This document shows positions 17,235-24,675 of a stretch of 64,000 nucleotides of DNA, one piece after another (the stretch's first letter is position 1; each line of letters opens with the position of its first letter). The DNA is from Comamonadaceae bacterium (GTDB lineage: Bacteria > Pseudomonadota > Gammaproteobacteria > Burkholderiales > Burkholderiaceae_C): assembly GCA_947478725.1 (NCBI GenBank), contig CANJWZ010000003.1:62001-126000 (forward strand), written 5' to 3'. The notes below the pieces were generated by a model. The model had not been told where the DNA came from and searched no databases. It worked only from the letters and a program-made list of their open reading frames with translations. The position numbers and the translations under genes are program-made.

Positions 17235-17890
17235 CGTGCAAGCCATTTCTCGAGTTGGCTCGACAGGCGCGTGAGCGGAAAGAGGACCAGGAAATAGAGC
17301 ACGGCGACGAGCGTGTAGACCTCCAGCGGCCGGTACGTCGCCGACGTGATGATAGATCCCTGGTAAAGCAGGTCGGCCACGGCCACGGTGGACACGAGAG
17401 ATGTGTTCTTCAGCTGCATCACCGACTGGTTCATGATGGCCGGCAGCATGTTACGAAAGGCCTGCGGAAGGATCACGCGCTGCAGGATCTGCAGCCGCCG
17501 CATGCCAATGGCGCGCGCGCCGTCCCACTGCCCCGCATCGATGGACGCCACCCCTCCACGGAAGATCTCGGCGAAGAATGAACTCGCGTAGAACGTGAGC
17601 GCGAGAGTCGCGGCAAGAAATGCCGATACCTGTATGCCGGAGATCACGGGCAAGGCGTAGTAGAGCCAGACGAGCTGCACCAAGAGTGGCGTGCAGCGGA
17701 ACAGCTCCACGAAACCGGTGAGGGGCAGGCGTAGCCAGGGACCGCCGATGAGGCGGCCCAATCCGATCACAACGCCGACCAGCAGGCCGAGGATCGTGGT
17801 GCCGACGGCGAAACCCACAGTAGTCAATATCCCCGTGAGGATCAGGCTGCGGTATTCCCATAAGAACCCGAAATTCCATTCGTAATTCAA
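17231..17890 (-). CDS. Polar amino-acid ABC transporter, permease
   Basis: 219-residue inner-membrane permease of the HisM/GlnP family with about five hydrophobic segments (LILTGILTTVGFAVGTTILGLLVGVVIGLG, LVQLVWLYYALPVI, AFLAATLALTFYASSFFAEIF, YTLVAVLYFLVLFPL). The coupling EAA-like loop AGQWDGARAIGMRRLQILQRVILPQAF is typical. Only one permease is present, so it likely forms a homodimer. It lies between binding protein and ATPase in one minus-strand operon. Confidence 0.93.
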   Translation of the reverse strand: MNYEWNFGFLWEYRSLILTGILTTVGFAVGTTILGLLVGVVIGLGRLIGGPWLRLPLTGFVELFRCTPLLVQLVWLYYALPVISGIQVSAFLAATLALTFYASSFFAEIFRGGVASIDAGQWDGARAIGMRRLQILQRVILPQAFRNMLPAIMNQSVMQLKNTSLVSTVAVADLLYQGSIITSATYRPLEVYTLVAVLYFLVLFPLTRLSSQLEKWLAR

Positions 17891-17961
17891 TTTACGCCTC
17901 GAACCATGTCAAAAGGGCACGCCCGGACTGCGGCATGCCCGTTCAATTTACTAACCCGTTA

Positions 17962-18831
17962 TCAGAACGTCACTTCGGGTGGGATGCTGGACTGGGCAAC
18001 GCCCATCTTGTCGAGCGCGTCCACGATCCACTGGCGCGACTGTCCGTTGCTGCGGTTGAACACGGCCCACGCATCAAGGAAATCGCGGAAACGGCCGTCG
18101 GTATCGTACTGCACCGCGGCGCAGACCTGCGCCTGCACGTAGGGACGCGGCATGATGAACTTGCCCAGTTGGGGGTTCTTCTTGAGGGCGACAAGACCCA
18201 GGAAAATCGTGGCGACAAAGCAGTCGGCACGGCCCGATTGCGTCGCGAGAATGGCCTCGTCACGCGTCTTGAACGCGATGATGTTGGCGCGCGGCGCATA
18301 GCGACGGGCAACGAGTTCGTGGGTCGATCCAAGGTCGACTGCGATTTTCATCTTCGGGTCATTGAGCTCGCCCCAAGTGGACGGCGTAAAGCCCTTGCGT
18401 GCCACGATCGAGAACGTGTTGTGAAAGAGCGGCGCCGAGAAGGCGATCACCAGCGCGCGCTTGGGCGTCGGGTTCAGGCCGAAGGAGATATCGATCTTGT
18501 TGGCTTGCAGATCCAGCACCGAGTTGCCCCAGGTGGATTCCAGGATCTCGAGCTTCACGCCGAGGTTCTCGGCGATATCTTGGGCCATATCGATGCAAAA
18601 ACCGCTCCACTGGCCAGTTGCTAAGTCCTTGCGGAAGTAGGGTTCTTCACCCACCAGACCAGCGACGCGCAGCGTACCGCTGCTCATCACGCGGGCCATA
18701 GTCGAGCCTTGCGCCGACGCGAAGACAGGCTTTGCGGCGGGAGTCCCGGTCTGGGCGATGGCGTCTTTGGCCACGGTCATCGCGCCGGCGGACAGTACAG
18801 TAGCTGCACTTACGAAATTACGACGTTTCAT
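17962..18831 (-). CDS. Polar amino-acid ABC transporter, periplasmic binding protein
   Basis: 289-residue receptor of family 3 solute-binding proteins (SBP_bac_3). A Tat/Sec-like signal (MKRRNFVSAATVLSAGAMTVAKDAIAQ) precedes the mature protein. Landmarks are TLRVAGLVGEEPYFRKDLATGQWSGFCIDMAQDIAENLGVKLE, DISFGLNPTPKRALVIAFSAPLFHN and the VGLGSTHE-like DLGSTHELVARRYA. The ligand is probably the imino or amino acid fed to the dehydrogenase. It follows the lyase gene after about 50 bp. Confidence 0.92.
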   Translation of the reverse strand: MKRRNFVSAATVLSAGAMTVAKDAIAQTGTPAAKPVFASAQGSTMARVMSSGTLRVAGLVGEEPYFRKDLATGQWSGFCIDMAQDIAENLGVKLEILESTWGNSVLDLQANKIDISFGLNPTPKRALVIAFSAPLFHNTFSIVARKGFTPSTWGELNDPKMKIAVDLGSTHELVARRYAPRANIIAFKTRDEAILATQSGRADCFVATIFLGLVALKKNPQLGKFIMPRPYVQAQVCAAVQYDTDGRFRDFLDAWAVFNRSNGQSRQWIVDALDKMGVAQSSIPPEVTF

Positions 18832-18884
18832 TGTGAGGGTCTCCGGTGATTGTGTTGTATTGAGATTCAGGCAGGAGGCGCTTC

Positions 18885-19784
18885 TCAGCGATGTCCGAGG
18901 TCAAAGCTGTCCAGCAGCGTCTTCAAGCTCGCGCGTTGCGAGTCATTCATAGGCAGCAACGGCGCGCGGGGAAAGCCGGATGGGCGGCCGAGCAGCGTCA
19001 TCGCCTCTTTCTGCACGACATACGGGTTGATGCCGGCACCGTACATGCGGGTGTAGAACTGGTCGATCACCGGCTGGCGCCTCACAGTCTCCGCCCAGTC
19101 GCCGCGTGCGGCGGCGCGGAAGAATTCCACAGCAAACGAACCCAGCACGTTGGGGGCCATGGCAGCAACACCGACGCCACCACGCTGCAGAGTGGGGACG
19201 ATGTAGGGCTCGATGCCGGTGAACACGGCGAGCTCATCCCCGACTTCACGCAGCGAATCGGCGATCTGGCCGATGTCCTTCGCGCTTTCTTTGAGGGCCA
19301 CAACGTTCTTGAGGGCCGCGAGCTTGCGCAACCACTTGGCGTCGAGATTCACACCGGTGCGCGCGGGGTTGTTGTACAGCATGATTGGCAGGCCGACCGT
19401 GTCAACCGCGGTGAAGAAAGCCATCAGCTCGGCTTCGTTCGGCAGCACATAGGGCGGCGGCAACAGCAGTACGCCGTCCATGCCGAGGTCCTTTGCGGCT
19501 TTCGTGAGCTTGACGCTAGTGGCGGTCGCAAGGGCTGCTACGCCGGCCAACAGCTTGACACGACCCTTGTTGTGGTCGGTGGCGATGCGAAACAGCTCGA
19601 TGCGTTCGTCATCGGACATCGAGAACCACTCGCCCGTGCTGCCAGCCAGGATGAGTCCGTCGACCCCATCCTTGATGAGCTGGTCGACCAGCGCACGTGT
19701 GGCGACCTCGTCGAGGGCCCCATCCTGCTTGAAGGGGGTCACGCACACAACGAACACCCCGCACCAGTCAATCTTCTTTGCCAT
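18885..19784 (-). CDS. Dihydrodipicolinate synthase-family lyase/deaminase
   Basis: 299-residue TIM-barrel class I aldolase-type enzyme. GSTGEWFSMSDDER near 48-61, Tyr137 in MLYNNPARTG and Schiff-base Lys165 in VALKESAKD are the family's catalytic elements. In hydroxyproline catabolism a DHDPS-family enzyme deaminates 1-pyrroline-4-hydroxy-2-carboxylate to 2-oxoglutarate semialdehyde, and this gene would fit that step between the dehydrogenase and the aldehyde dehydrogenase. True DapA is unlikely because of its operon. Alternatives are other 2-oxo-acid aldolases. It is the first gene of the minus-strand cluster. Confidence 0.88.
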   Translation of the reverse strand: MAKKIDWCGVFVVCVTPFKQDGALDEVATRALVDQLIKDGVDGLILAGSTGEWFSMSDDERIELFRIATDHNKGRVKLLAGVAALATATSVKLTKAAKDLGMDGVLLLPPPYVLPNEAELMAFFTAVDTVGLPIMLYNNPARTGVNLDAKWLRKLAALKNVVALKESAKDIGQIADSLREVGDELAVFTGIEPYIVPTLQRGGVGVAAMAPNVLGSFAVEFFRAAARGDWAETVRRQPVIDQFYTRMYGAGINPYVVQKEAMTLLGRPSGFPRAPLLPMNDSQRASLKTLLDSFDLGHR

Positions 19785-20111
19785 AACTCATCTCCGATTG
19801 GTCATAAAATATTATTGATGAGGAAGATGTGCGTGACAAACGCAAAAATCTTCAGGCGTGCATCTGTTTTTTTTGTCGATGCGCAACCGCAGTCAGCCAG
19901 ACCAGGGAAAGTCCGAAAAAGAGCACGTTTCTTGCTAAAGGAATTGAACTTGGCAAAGGAGCATGAGCAGACCGCCATGCCGATCAGGCACCTGCCTGAT
20001 CGAAAAACCCTTCTCGACAGGCCAACCGCTGCCCGGCCTCTCCATTTAAGAGGCTGTTCAGATTTGCGTGGCCACCTCTGCACCGGACCCGTTAGCAATT
20101 ACTGACGGTGT
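19785..20111. other. Gap upstream of the island cluster; no gene seen
   Basis: This 327-bp stretch lies between the first island gene and the dnaB fragment. It should hold the promoter of the minus-strand cluster. AT-rich sequence (taaaatattattgatgagg) directly precedes the lyase ATG. I saw no convincing coding frame and no clear inverted-repeat IS end. Confidence 0.5.
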
Positions 20112-20430
20112 TAAAAATCCCCCCCCCACCCCCACGCGCCAAACTTTCAAGCTTGGTGATACGGCTGATAAAGGCGAGCTTGACGGCACCGGTGGGCCCG
20201 TTACGCTGTTTGCTGATGATGACTTCGGCCACACCAGGTTCTTTACAGGCTTCTTTGGTGTAGTACTCGTCGCGATAAATGAACATGATGATGTCGGCAT
20301 CTTGTTCAATCGCACCGGACTCGCGCAGATCGCTCGTCATGGGGCGTTTGTCGGTGCGGGACTCCACCACACGGCTGAGCTGCGACAGGGCGATCACGGG
20401 GCATGGCAACTCTTTGGCCATTGCATCGCA
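20112..20430 (-). pseudogene. Duplicated 3' fragment of dnaB
   Basis: The minus strand encodes [22 protein letters not shown] through [18 protein letters not shown], the last ~100 codons of DnaB. It matches the end of the intact gene (21406-21720) with about eleven mismatches over roughly 290 bp by eye, some changing amino acids (for example TGA for TGT, SRV for SRG). The similarity starts abruptly near CTCTTTGGCCA and stops at the end of the coding frame. It has no start and cannot make a helicase. The two copies form a direct repeat flanking the NUDIX gene. Confidence 0.88.
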
Positions 20431-20476
20431 CCGGCAGAGTCACCCGGGGCGAAGCGCAATCGCCAGGCCATACCAA

Positions 20477-21352
20477 CTACCCAAACAGCGACTCAAACCC
20501 CTCAACAGGCTCAAACAACTTGCCCCGATAGTGCAGCCGCGTCGGTCCAGGCATGGCCCTTGCCTTGACGGAATGCCACTCATCACCGGGGTAGCAAATC
20601 ACCCGGGTGCCATCTGCCTCGAACGGTTCGGGTTGGATGATTGGCGGGGTGCGGCTTCTGGCGTCTGCCGTGACTTGCTGCACAGAGGCAAAGCGCGACA
20701 GGTGTGCCAGCGTCATGATTTGGGGTGGGGCCAGTTCAATCAGGCCGTCGCGGTGTTGCTCCAGTGCGGCTCGGGGTTGCAGCCAAACGCTTTCTGTCGC
20801 CTCGTGGTTGTCGTGTGTGGCTACCTGGCCGGTGGGCACTGCAGCGACAAAAAAACGGGTGTCAAAGCGCTTGCTCATGACGGACGGCTTGACGGGTGTG
20901 ATCCAGCGGGACCAGGGTGCCAGGCTGCGGGTGTCCAGGCGCAGTTGCATGTGGGTCAGCACCTCGTCGAACGCTTGGCCCTCACGCATCAGCCTGGTCG
21001 CGTGCTTTGCATGCTCGCTGGTGGCATCTTGGGCGAACAAAATGCCTGACTCTTCAAACACCTCACGCACCGCCGCCACGTACAAGCTTGCGGCCGTCAG
21101 CGCATCAATGTCGGCCTCGTTCAGGGCGGTGTGCAGCTCGCTCAGGGGCTGGTCAAGGTGCGCGCTCATGTCTAACCGCGCATCCGCCGCATCTACTTTG
21201 CCGCCGGGAAAGACAAAAGCACCGCCCAGCACATCGGACAAACCGTGGCGTTTGAGCAAAAACACTTCAAGTCCACCCCCACCATCGCGCAACATGATGA
21301 CAGTGGCTGCCGACCGTAAAGGGCCGGTGACGATGGCGTTGTTTAACTGCAT
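20477..21352 (-). CDS. NUDIX hydrolase
   Basis: 291-residue protein with a NUDIX fold at the N-terminus (residues about 15-150). The box is extended: GGAFVFPGGKVDAADA, then a long insert, then AAVREVFEESGILFA, giving the G...REVxEExGI motif. This long-insert form occurs in a family near mammalian NUDT19. The C-terminal half (DTRFFVAAVPTGQVATHDNHEATESVW) also matches that group, which is linked to CoA or other nucleotide diphosphates. The protein is complete and lies between dnaB and the dnaB fragment; its start is 46 bp after the dnaB stop. Confidence 0.85.
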   Translation of the reverse strand: MQLNNAIVTGPLRSAATVIMLRDGGGGLEVFLLKRHGLSDVLGGAFVFPGGKVDAADARLDMSAHLDQPLSELHTALNEADIDALTAASLYVAAVREVFEESGILFAQDATSEHAKHATRLMREGQAFDEVLTHMQLRLDTRSLAPWSRWITPVKPSVMSKRFDTRFFVAAVPTGQVATHDNHEATESVWLQPRAALEQHRDGLIELAPPQIMTLAHLSRFASVQQVTADARSRTPPIIQPEPFEADGTRVICYPGDEWHSVKARAMPGPTRLHYRGKLFEPVEGFESLFG

Positions 21353-21397
21353 GCTTGGCTCGGTGTGGTTTGATGGTTTGATGTCGTTGTGGTGATT

Positions 21398-22816
21398 TTA
21401 AAAATCACTACCACCGCCACTGCCATGCGCCAAGCTCTCAAACTTGGTGATGCGGCTGATAAAGGCGAGCTTGACGGTACCGGTGGGCCCGTTACGCTGT
21501 TTGCTGATGATGACTTCGGCCACACCAGGTTCTTTACAGGCTTCTTTGGTGTAGTACTCGTCGCGATAAATGAACATGATGATGTCGGCATCTTGTTCAA
21601 TTGCACCGGACTCGCGCAGGTCGCTCATCATCGGGCGTTTGTCGGTGCGGGACTCCACCCCACGGCTGAGCTGCGACAGGGCGATCACGGGGCATTGCAA
21701 CTCTTTGGCCAGCATCTTCAGGCCGCGCGATATTTCACCGACGGCCGTGGCGCGGTTTTCTTCGCTCATGCTGCTGGACACACTCATGAGTTGCAAATAA
21801 TCCACCACGATCAAACCCAGCTTGCCGCACTGCTTGGCCAGGCGCCGGGCATTGGCGCGCAGCTCGCTCACGGTCAGGCCCGGCGTTTCGTCAATGTGCA
21901 GCGATATGTTGCGCAGCTTTTCAATCGCCTCGGTCAGGCGCGGCCACTCGTCGTCGGTCAGTGCGCCGGTGCGCAAATGGGTCTGGTCAATGCGGCCAAT
22001 CGAGCCGACGATACGCACCGCCAACTGCGACGCGCCCATCTCCATCGAAAACACCGCCACCGGCAGGCCTTCATTGAGGGCCACGTGCTCGGCGATATTG
22101 ATGGCCAAAGCGGTTTTGCCCATGCTCGGTCGCGCCGCCAAAATCACCAAATCACCGGCTTGAAAGCCTGAGGTCATCCGGTCTAAATCATAAAAACCGG
22201 TCGGCACACCCGTCACATCGTTCGGGTTTTCGCTCATTTCGGTCACGCGGTCCAGCAGGCTGACAACCAGCGTATCCATGCTCTGAAAACCCTCTTTCAT
22301 GCGGGAGCCCTGCTCGCCGATTTTGAAGATTTTTTGCTCGGCTTCGTCCAGGATGGTGGCGATGTCTTTGCCTTGCGGGCTGAAGGCGTTGGTTGATATT
22401 TCGTCGCTGGCGGCCACCAGCTTGCGCAGGATGGAGCGCTCACGCACGATCTCGGCATAACGCCTGATGTTGGCGGCACTCGGCACGTATTGGGCGAGGG
22501 AATTGAGGTAACTCAGCCCCCCTACTTCATCGGCCTTGCCCTGGTTTTGCAGGTGCTCGTACACGGTGATGACGTCAGCTGGCTTGGTGGCGTTGATCAG
22601 CGCACCCACGGCGGCATAAATCAGCTTGTGCTCGGCGCGGTAAAAGTCCTGGTCGGTCAGCAGATCGCCAACGCGGTCCCAGGCGGTGTTGTCCAGCAGC
22701 AGGCCACCCAGCACGCTGGACTCACCCTCGATCGAATGCGGCGGGATGCGCAGTTGGGCGATCTGGCGGTCGGGGCTGTAGCCCGGTTGGTCAAAAGCTG
22801 AAAGTACGGCGGACAT
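21398..22816 (-). CDS. dnaB: Replicative DNA helicase DnaB
   Basis: 472-residue hexameric 5'-3' helicase of the replication fork. The start is MSAVLSAFDQPG (22816); the track's extra 42 residues are leader. The N-terminal domain covers about residues 20-130. The RecA-like domain has Walker A AARPSMGKTALAIN, Walker B VVDYLQLMS, and the conserved [26 protein letters not shown] and FIYRDEYY blocks. The location after rplI is standard. The C-terminal SLAHGSGGGSDF is the usual Gly-rich end. A terminator separates it from rplI. Confidence 0.97.
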   Translation of the reverse strand: MSAVLSAFDQPGYSPDRQIAQLRIPPHSIEGESSVLGGLLLDNTAWDRVGDLLTDQDFYRAEHKLIYAAVGALINATKPADVITVYEHLQNQGKADEVGGLSYLNSLAQYVPSAANIRRYAEIVRERSILRKLVAASDEISTNAFSPQGKDIATILDEAEQKIFKIGEQGSRMKEGFQSMDTLVVSLLDRVTEMSENPNDVTGVPTGFYDLDRMTSGFQAGDLVILAARPSMGKTALAINIAEHVALNEGLPVAVFSMEMGASQLAVRIVGSIGRIDQTHLRTGALTDDEWPRLTEAIEKLRNISLHIDETPGLTVSELRANARRLAKQCGKLGLIVVDYLQLMSVSSSMSEENRATAVGEISRGLKMLAKELQCPVIALSQLSRGVESRTDKRPMMSDLRESGAIEQDADIIMFIYRDEYYTKEACKEPGVAEVIISKQRNGPTGTVKLAFISRITKFESLAHGSGGGSDF

Positions 22817-22960
22817 GGGTTTCCTGAAATAGGATTTTTGCAAGTCAAATGGTACGCCTTGCGGGTGATAACGGCTTGTATAAAGCTGTGGATAAGCTCT
22901 GGAAATCGGGTGTAAATACAAGCTAAAACTGTGGGTAACCAAACAATCCAGGCATCCATA

Positions 22961-22990
22961 AAAAAAGCCGCTCGGTCGAGCGGCTTTTTT
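22961..22990 (-). terminator. Rho-independent terminator between rplI and dnaB
   Basis: Perfect inverted repeat AAAAAAGCCGCTC-GG-TCGAGCGGCTTTTTT-like hairpin with T-runs on both strands. It terminates the rpsF-priB-rpsR-rplI transcript, so dnaB (ATG 145 bp further on) needs its own promoter. Confidence 0.9.
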
Positions 22991-23006
22991 GACGAAAGCG
23001 GAAAAG

Positions 23007-23459
23007 TTACGCTGTTTCGCCGTACACCGTCACGGTGATGTCCACCAGCACGTCAGTGTGCAGAGCCACGCTGACCGAATGGTCGCCCGTGGTTTTCAGT
23101 GGGCCAACCGGCATGCGGATTTGTGACTTGGCGACTGCAAAGCCTTGCTTGGTCAGCTCGGCAGAGATGTCGTGGTTGGTCACAGAACCAAACAAGCGGC
23201 CATCGACACCGGCTTTTTGGGTCAGCTTGATGGTGGTGCCACCGAGCTTGGCGCCTTGCGCTTGTGACTCGGCCAGCTTGGCAGCGGCTGCTTTTTCAAG
23301 CTCGACGCGCTTGGCTTCAAACTCGGCCTTGTTGGCTTCGGTGGCGCGGCGCGCGCGGCCTGAAGGGATCAAAAAGTTGCGTGCATAGCCGTCTTTGACT
23401 TTGACGACTTCGCCCAGGGTGCCGAGGTTAACGACTTTGTCTAACAAAATGATTTGCAT
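23007..23459 (-). CDS. rplI: 50S ribosomal protein L9
   Basis: 150-residue ribosomal protein that binds 23S rRNA. It starts [36 protein letters not shown], the diagnostic L9 N-terminal domain; the long helix follows ([25 protein letters not shown]) and a C-terminal domain has [13 protein letters not shown] and the [17 protein letters not shown] ending. It lies 11 bp after rpsR in one operon. Confidence 0.98.
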   Translation of the reverse strand: MQIILLDKVVNLGTLGEVVKVKDGYARNFLIPSGRARRATEANKAEFEAKRVELEKAAAAKLAESQAQGAKLGGTTIKLTQKAGVDGRLFGSVTNHDISAELTKQGFAVAKSQIRMPVGPLKTTGDHSVSVALHTDVLVDITVTVYGETA

Positions 23460-23470
23460 GGTCGTGCTCC

Positions 23471-23755
23471 TTACAGGCTTTTGTGCTGGTCGCTGTATGG
23501 CAGCATGGCCAAGAAGCGGGCGCGTTTGACAGCGGTGTTGATCTGGCGCTGAAAAATCGCGCGCGTGCCGGTCAGGCGTGCGGGGATGATCTTGCCGTTT
23601 TCGGCCACAAAGTCACGCAAGGTGTCGATGTCTTTATAGTCGATTTCTTCGACGCCGGCAGCGGTAAAGCGGCAAAAGCGCTTGCGCTTGAACAGCAGGG
23701 ATTGTGTGTTGCGCTTGGGGCGCTTGTCTTTGTTGAAACGTTTTGGTCCGGGCAT
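23471..23755 (-). CDS. rpsR: 30S ribosomal protein S18
   Basis: 94-residue S18 which pairs with S6 on the platform of the 30S subunit. Core motifs are [42 protein letters not shown] and the end [17 protein letters not shown]. It has a basic N-terminal extension ([14 protein letters not shown]) longer than in E. coli. It lies between priB and rplI with short spacers; AGGAGT precedes its ATG. Confidence 0.98.
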   Translation of the reverse strand: MPGPKRFNKDKRPKRNTQSLLFKRKRFCRFTAAGVEEIDYKDIDTLRDFVAENGKIIPARLTGTRAIFQRQINTAVKRARFLAMLPYSDQHKSL

Positions 23756-23770
23756 GATGGACTCCTTAAA

Positions 23771-24061
23771 TTAAGTGATGTCTTGAATGTGAAAGACGAT
23801 GCTTTTACTGGTGCGTGCATTGATCAAAAAACCGGTAAACAACTGGAGCTTGCCTAACTCGGCATTGGCTGAGGCTTCAGCCAAGGCTCCAAAAGCAACG
23901 GCTCGAACTGTCAATTTGACTTGCCTGGTAACGCCTGCTTCTTGCATCTCTGACTCGTGTTCAAGGACGATGTTGAGGGCGGGGATACCGGCTGGCGTGT
24001 AGCGTAGAGGACTTGCCTCGGCGATACGCGCCGACAATTTAACCGTGTTGACCTGGTTCAA
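23771..24061 (-). CDS. priB: Primosomal replication protein PriB
   Basis: 96-residue single-strand-DNA-binding OB-fold protein that helps load DnaB via PriA. It reads NQVNTVKLSARIAEASPLRYTPAGIPALNIVLEHESEMQEAG, the PriB pattern. The position between rpsF and rpsR is diagnostic. The first codon here is TTG (24061); no ATG lies nearby in frame and no strong ribosome-binding site is visible, so translation may depend on coupling to rpsF, which ends 25 bp before. Confidence 0.92.
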   Translation of the reverse strand: MNQVNTVKLSARIAEASPLRYTPAGIPALNIVLEHESEMQEAGVTRQVKLTVRAVAFGALAEASANAELGKLQLFTGFLINARTSKSIVFHIQDIT

Positions 24062-24086
24062 TGAATCAGTGATTAGCGGTCAACTA

Positions 24087-24461
24087 TTAACGATCATTTC
24101 CAGCGTATTCAGCTTGTTGGGTCTTGCGCGCTTCTTCGCGCTCGACGTTGCGCATCATCAAGGATGGGCCGGTTTCGGCTTTCTTCTTGACCACGGTGAG
24201 GTGGCGCAGCACGGCATCGTTGAACTTGAACGCGTGCTCAATTTCTTCCATCACAGCTTGTGATGCTTCGATGTTGATGCACAGGTAGTGGGCTTTACCG
24301 AGTTTTTGGATCAGATAAATGAGCTGGCGACGGCCCCAATCTTCAACACGGTGAACAATGCCACCGCCGGCAACAATCATGCCCTTGTAACGTTCCAGCA
24401 TGGCTGGGACTTGCTCGCTTTGATCCGGATGGATCAGCAAGACGATCTCGTAGTGACGCAT
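24087..24461 (-). CDS. rpsF: 30S ribosomal protein S6
   Basis: 124-residue S6. The start [17 protein letters not shown] at 24461 is preceded by AGGAGTC; the track begins 22 codons too early. Further motifs are [30 protein letters not shown]-type ([12 protein letters not shown] here) and [13 protein letters not shown]. The tail ([16 protein letters not shown]) is acidic, as in Burkholderiales. It is first gene of the rpsF-priB-rpsR-rplI operon. Confidence 0.98.
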   Translation of the reverse strand: MRHYEIVLLIHPDQSEQVPAMLERYKGMIVAGGGIVHRVEDWGRRQLIYLIQKLGKAHYLCINIEASQAVMEEIEHAFKFNDAVLRHLTVVKKKAETGPSLMMRNVEREEARKTQQAEYAGNDR

Positions 24462-24528
24462 AAGACTCCTTTTGGATGGATAAAAAGCTGCCCCGGCGTC
24501 TGGTACGGGTGCAGCAAGGTAGCCCATG

Positions 24529-24534
24529 ATTATA
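24529..24534 (-). promoter_or_regulatory. Candidate -10 element for the rpsF operon
   Basis: On the minus strand the perfect TATAAT lies 68 bp before the rpsF ATG, within an AT-rich stretch (GAATATAAAAAAGC-TATAAT). A good -35 match is not evident (CTGGTA at 17 bp spacing). Confidence 0.45.
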
Positions 24535-24675
24535 GCTTTTTTATATTCGGGTACCAGATGTCAGCCACCCGCTGATCCAAGCACTCTTGGGCCTGCTGGC
24601 TGGGGCGTGGCGTACCCAGCTGACCCGACCGCACGGGAGTAACCGGGTTTTTCCCTCAAATGAGGACGGCTCGGC

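Noticed and set aside
18891-20105. 404-residue plus-strand ORF
   Set aside because: It is antisense to the DHDPS-family gene and composed of shadow residues. The opposite strand has all catalytic motifs.
23771-24061. Single-strand binding protein (ssb) instead of priB
   Set aside because: The length of 96 residues and the position between rpsF and rpsR fit PriB; SSB is longer with an acidic DDDIPF tail.
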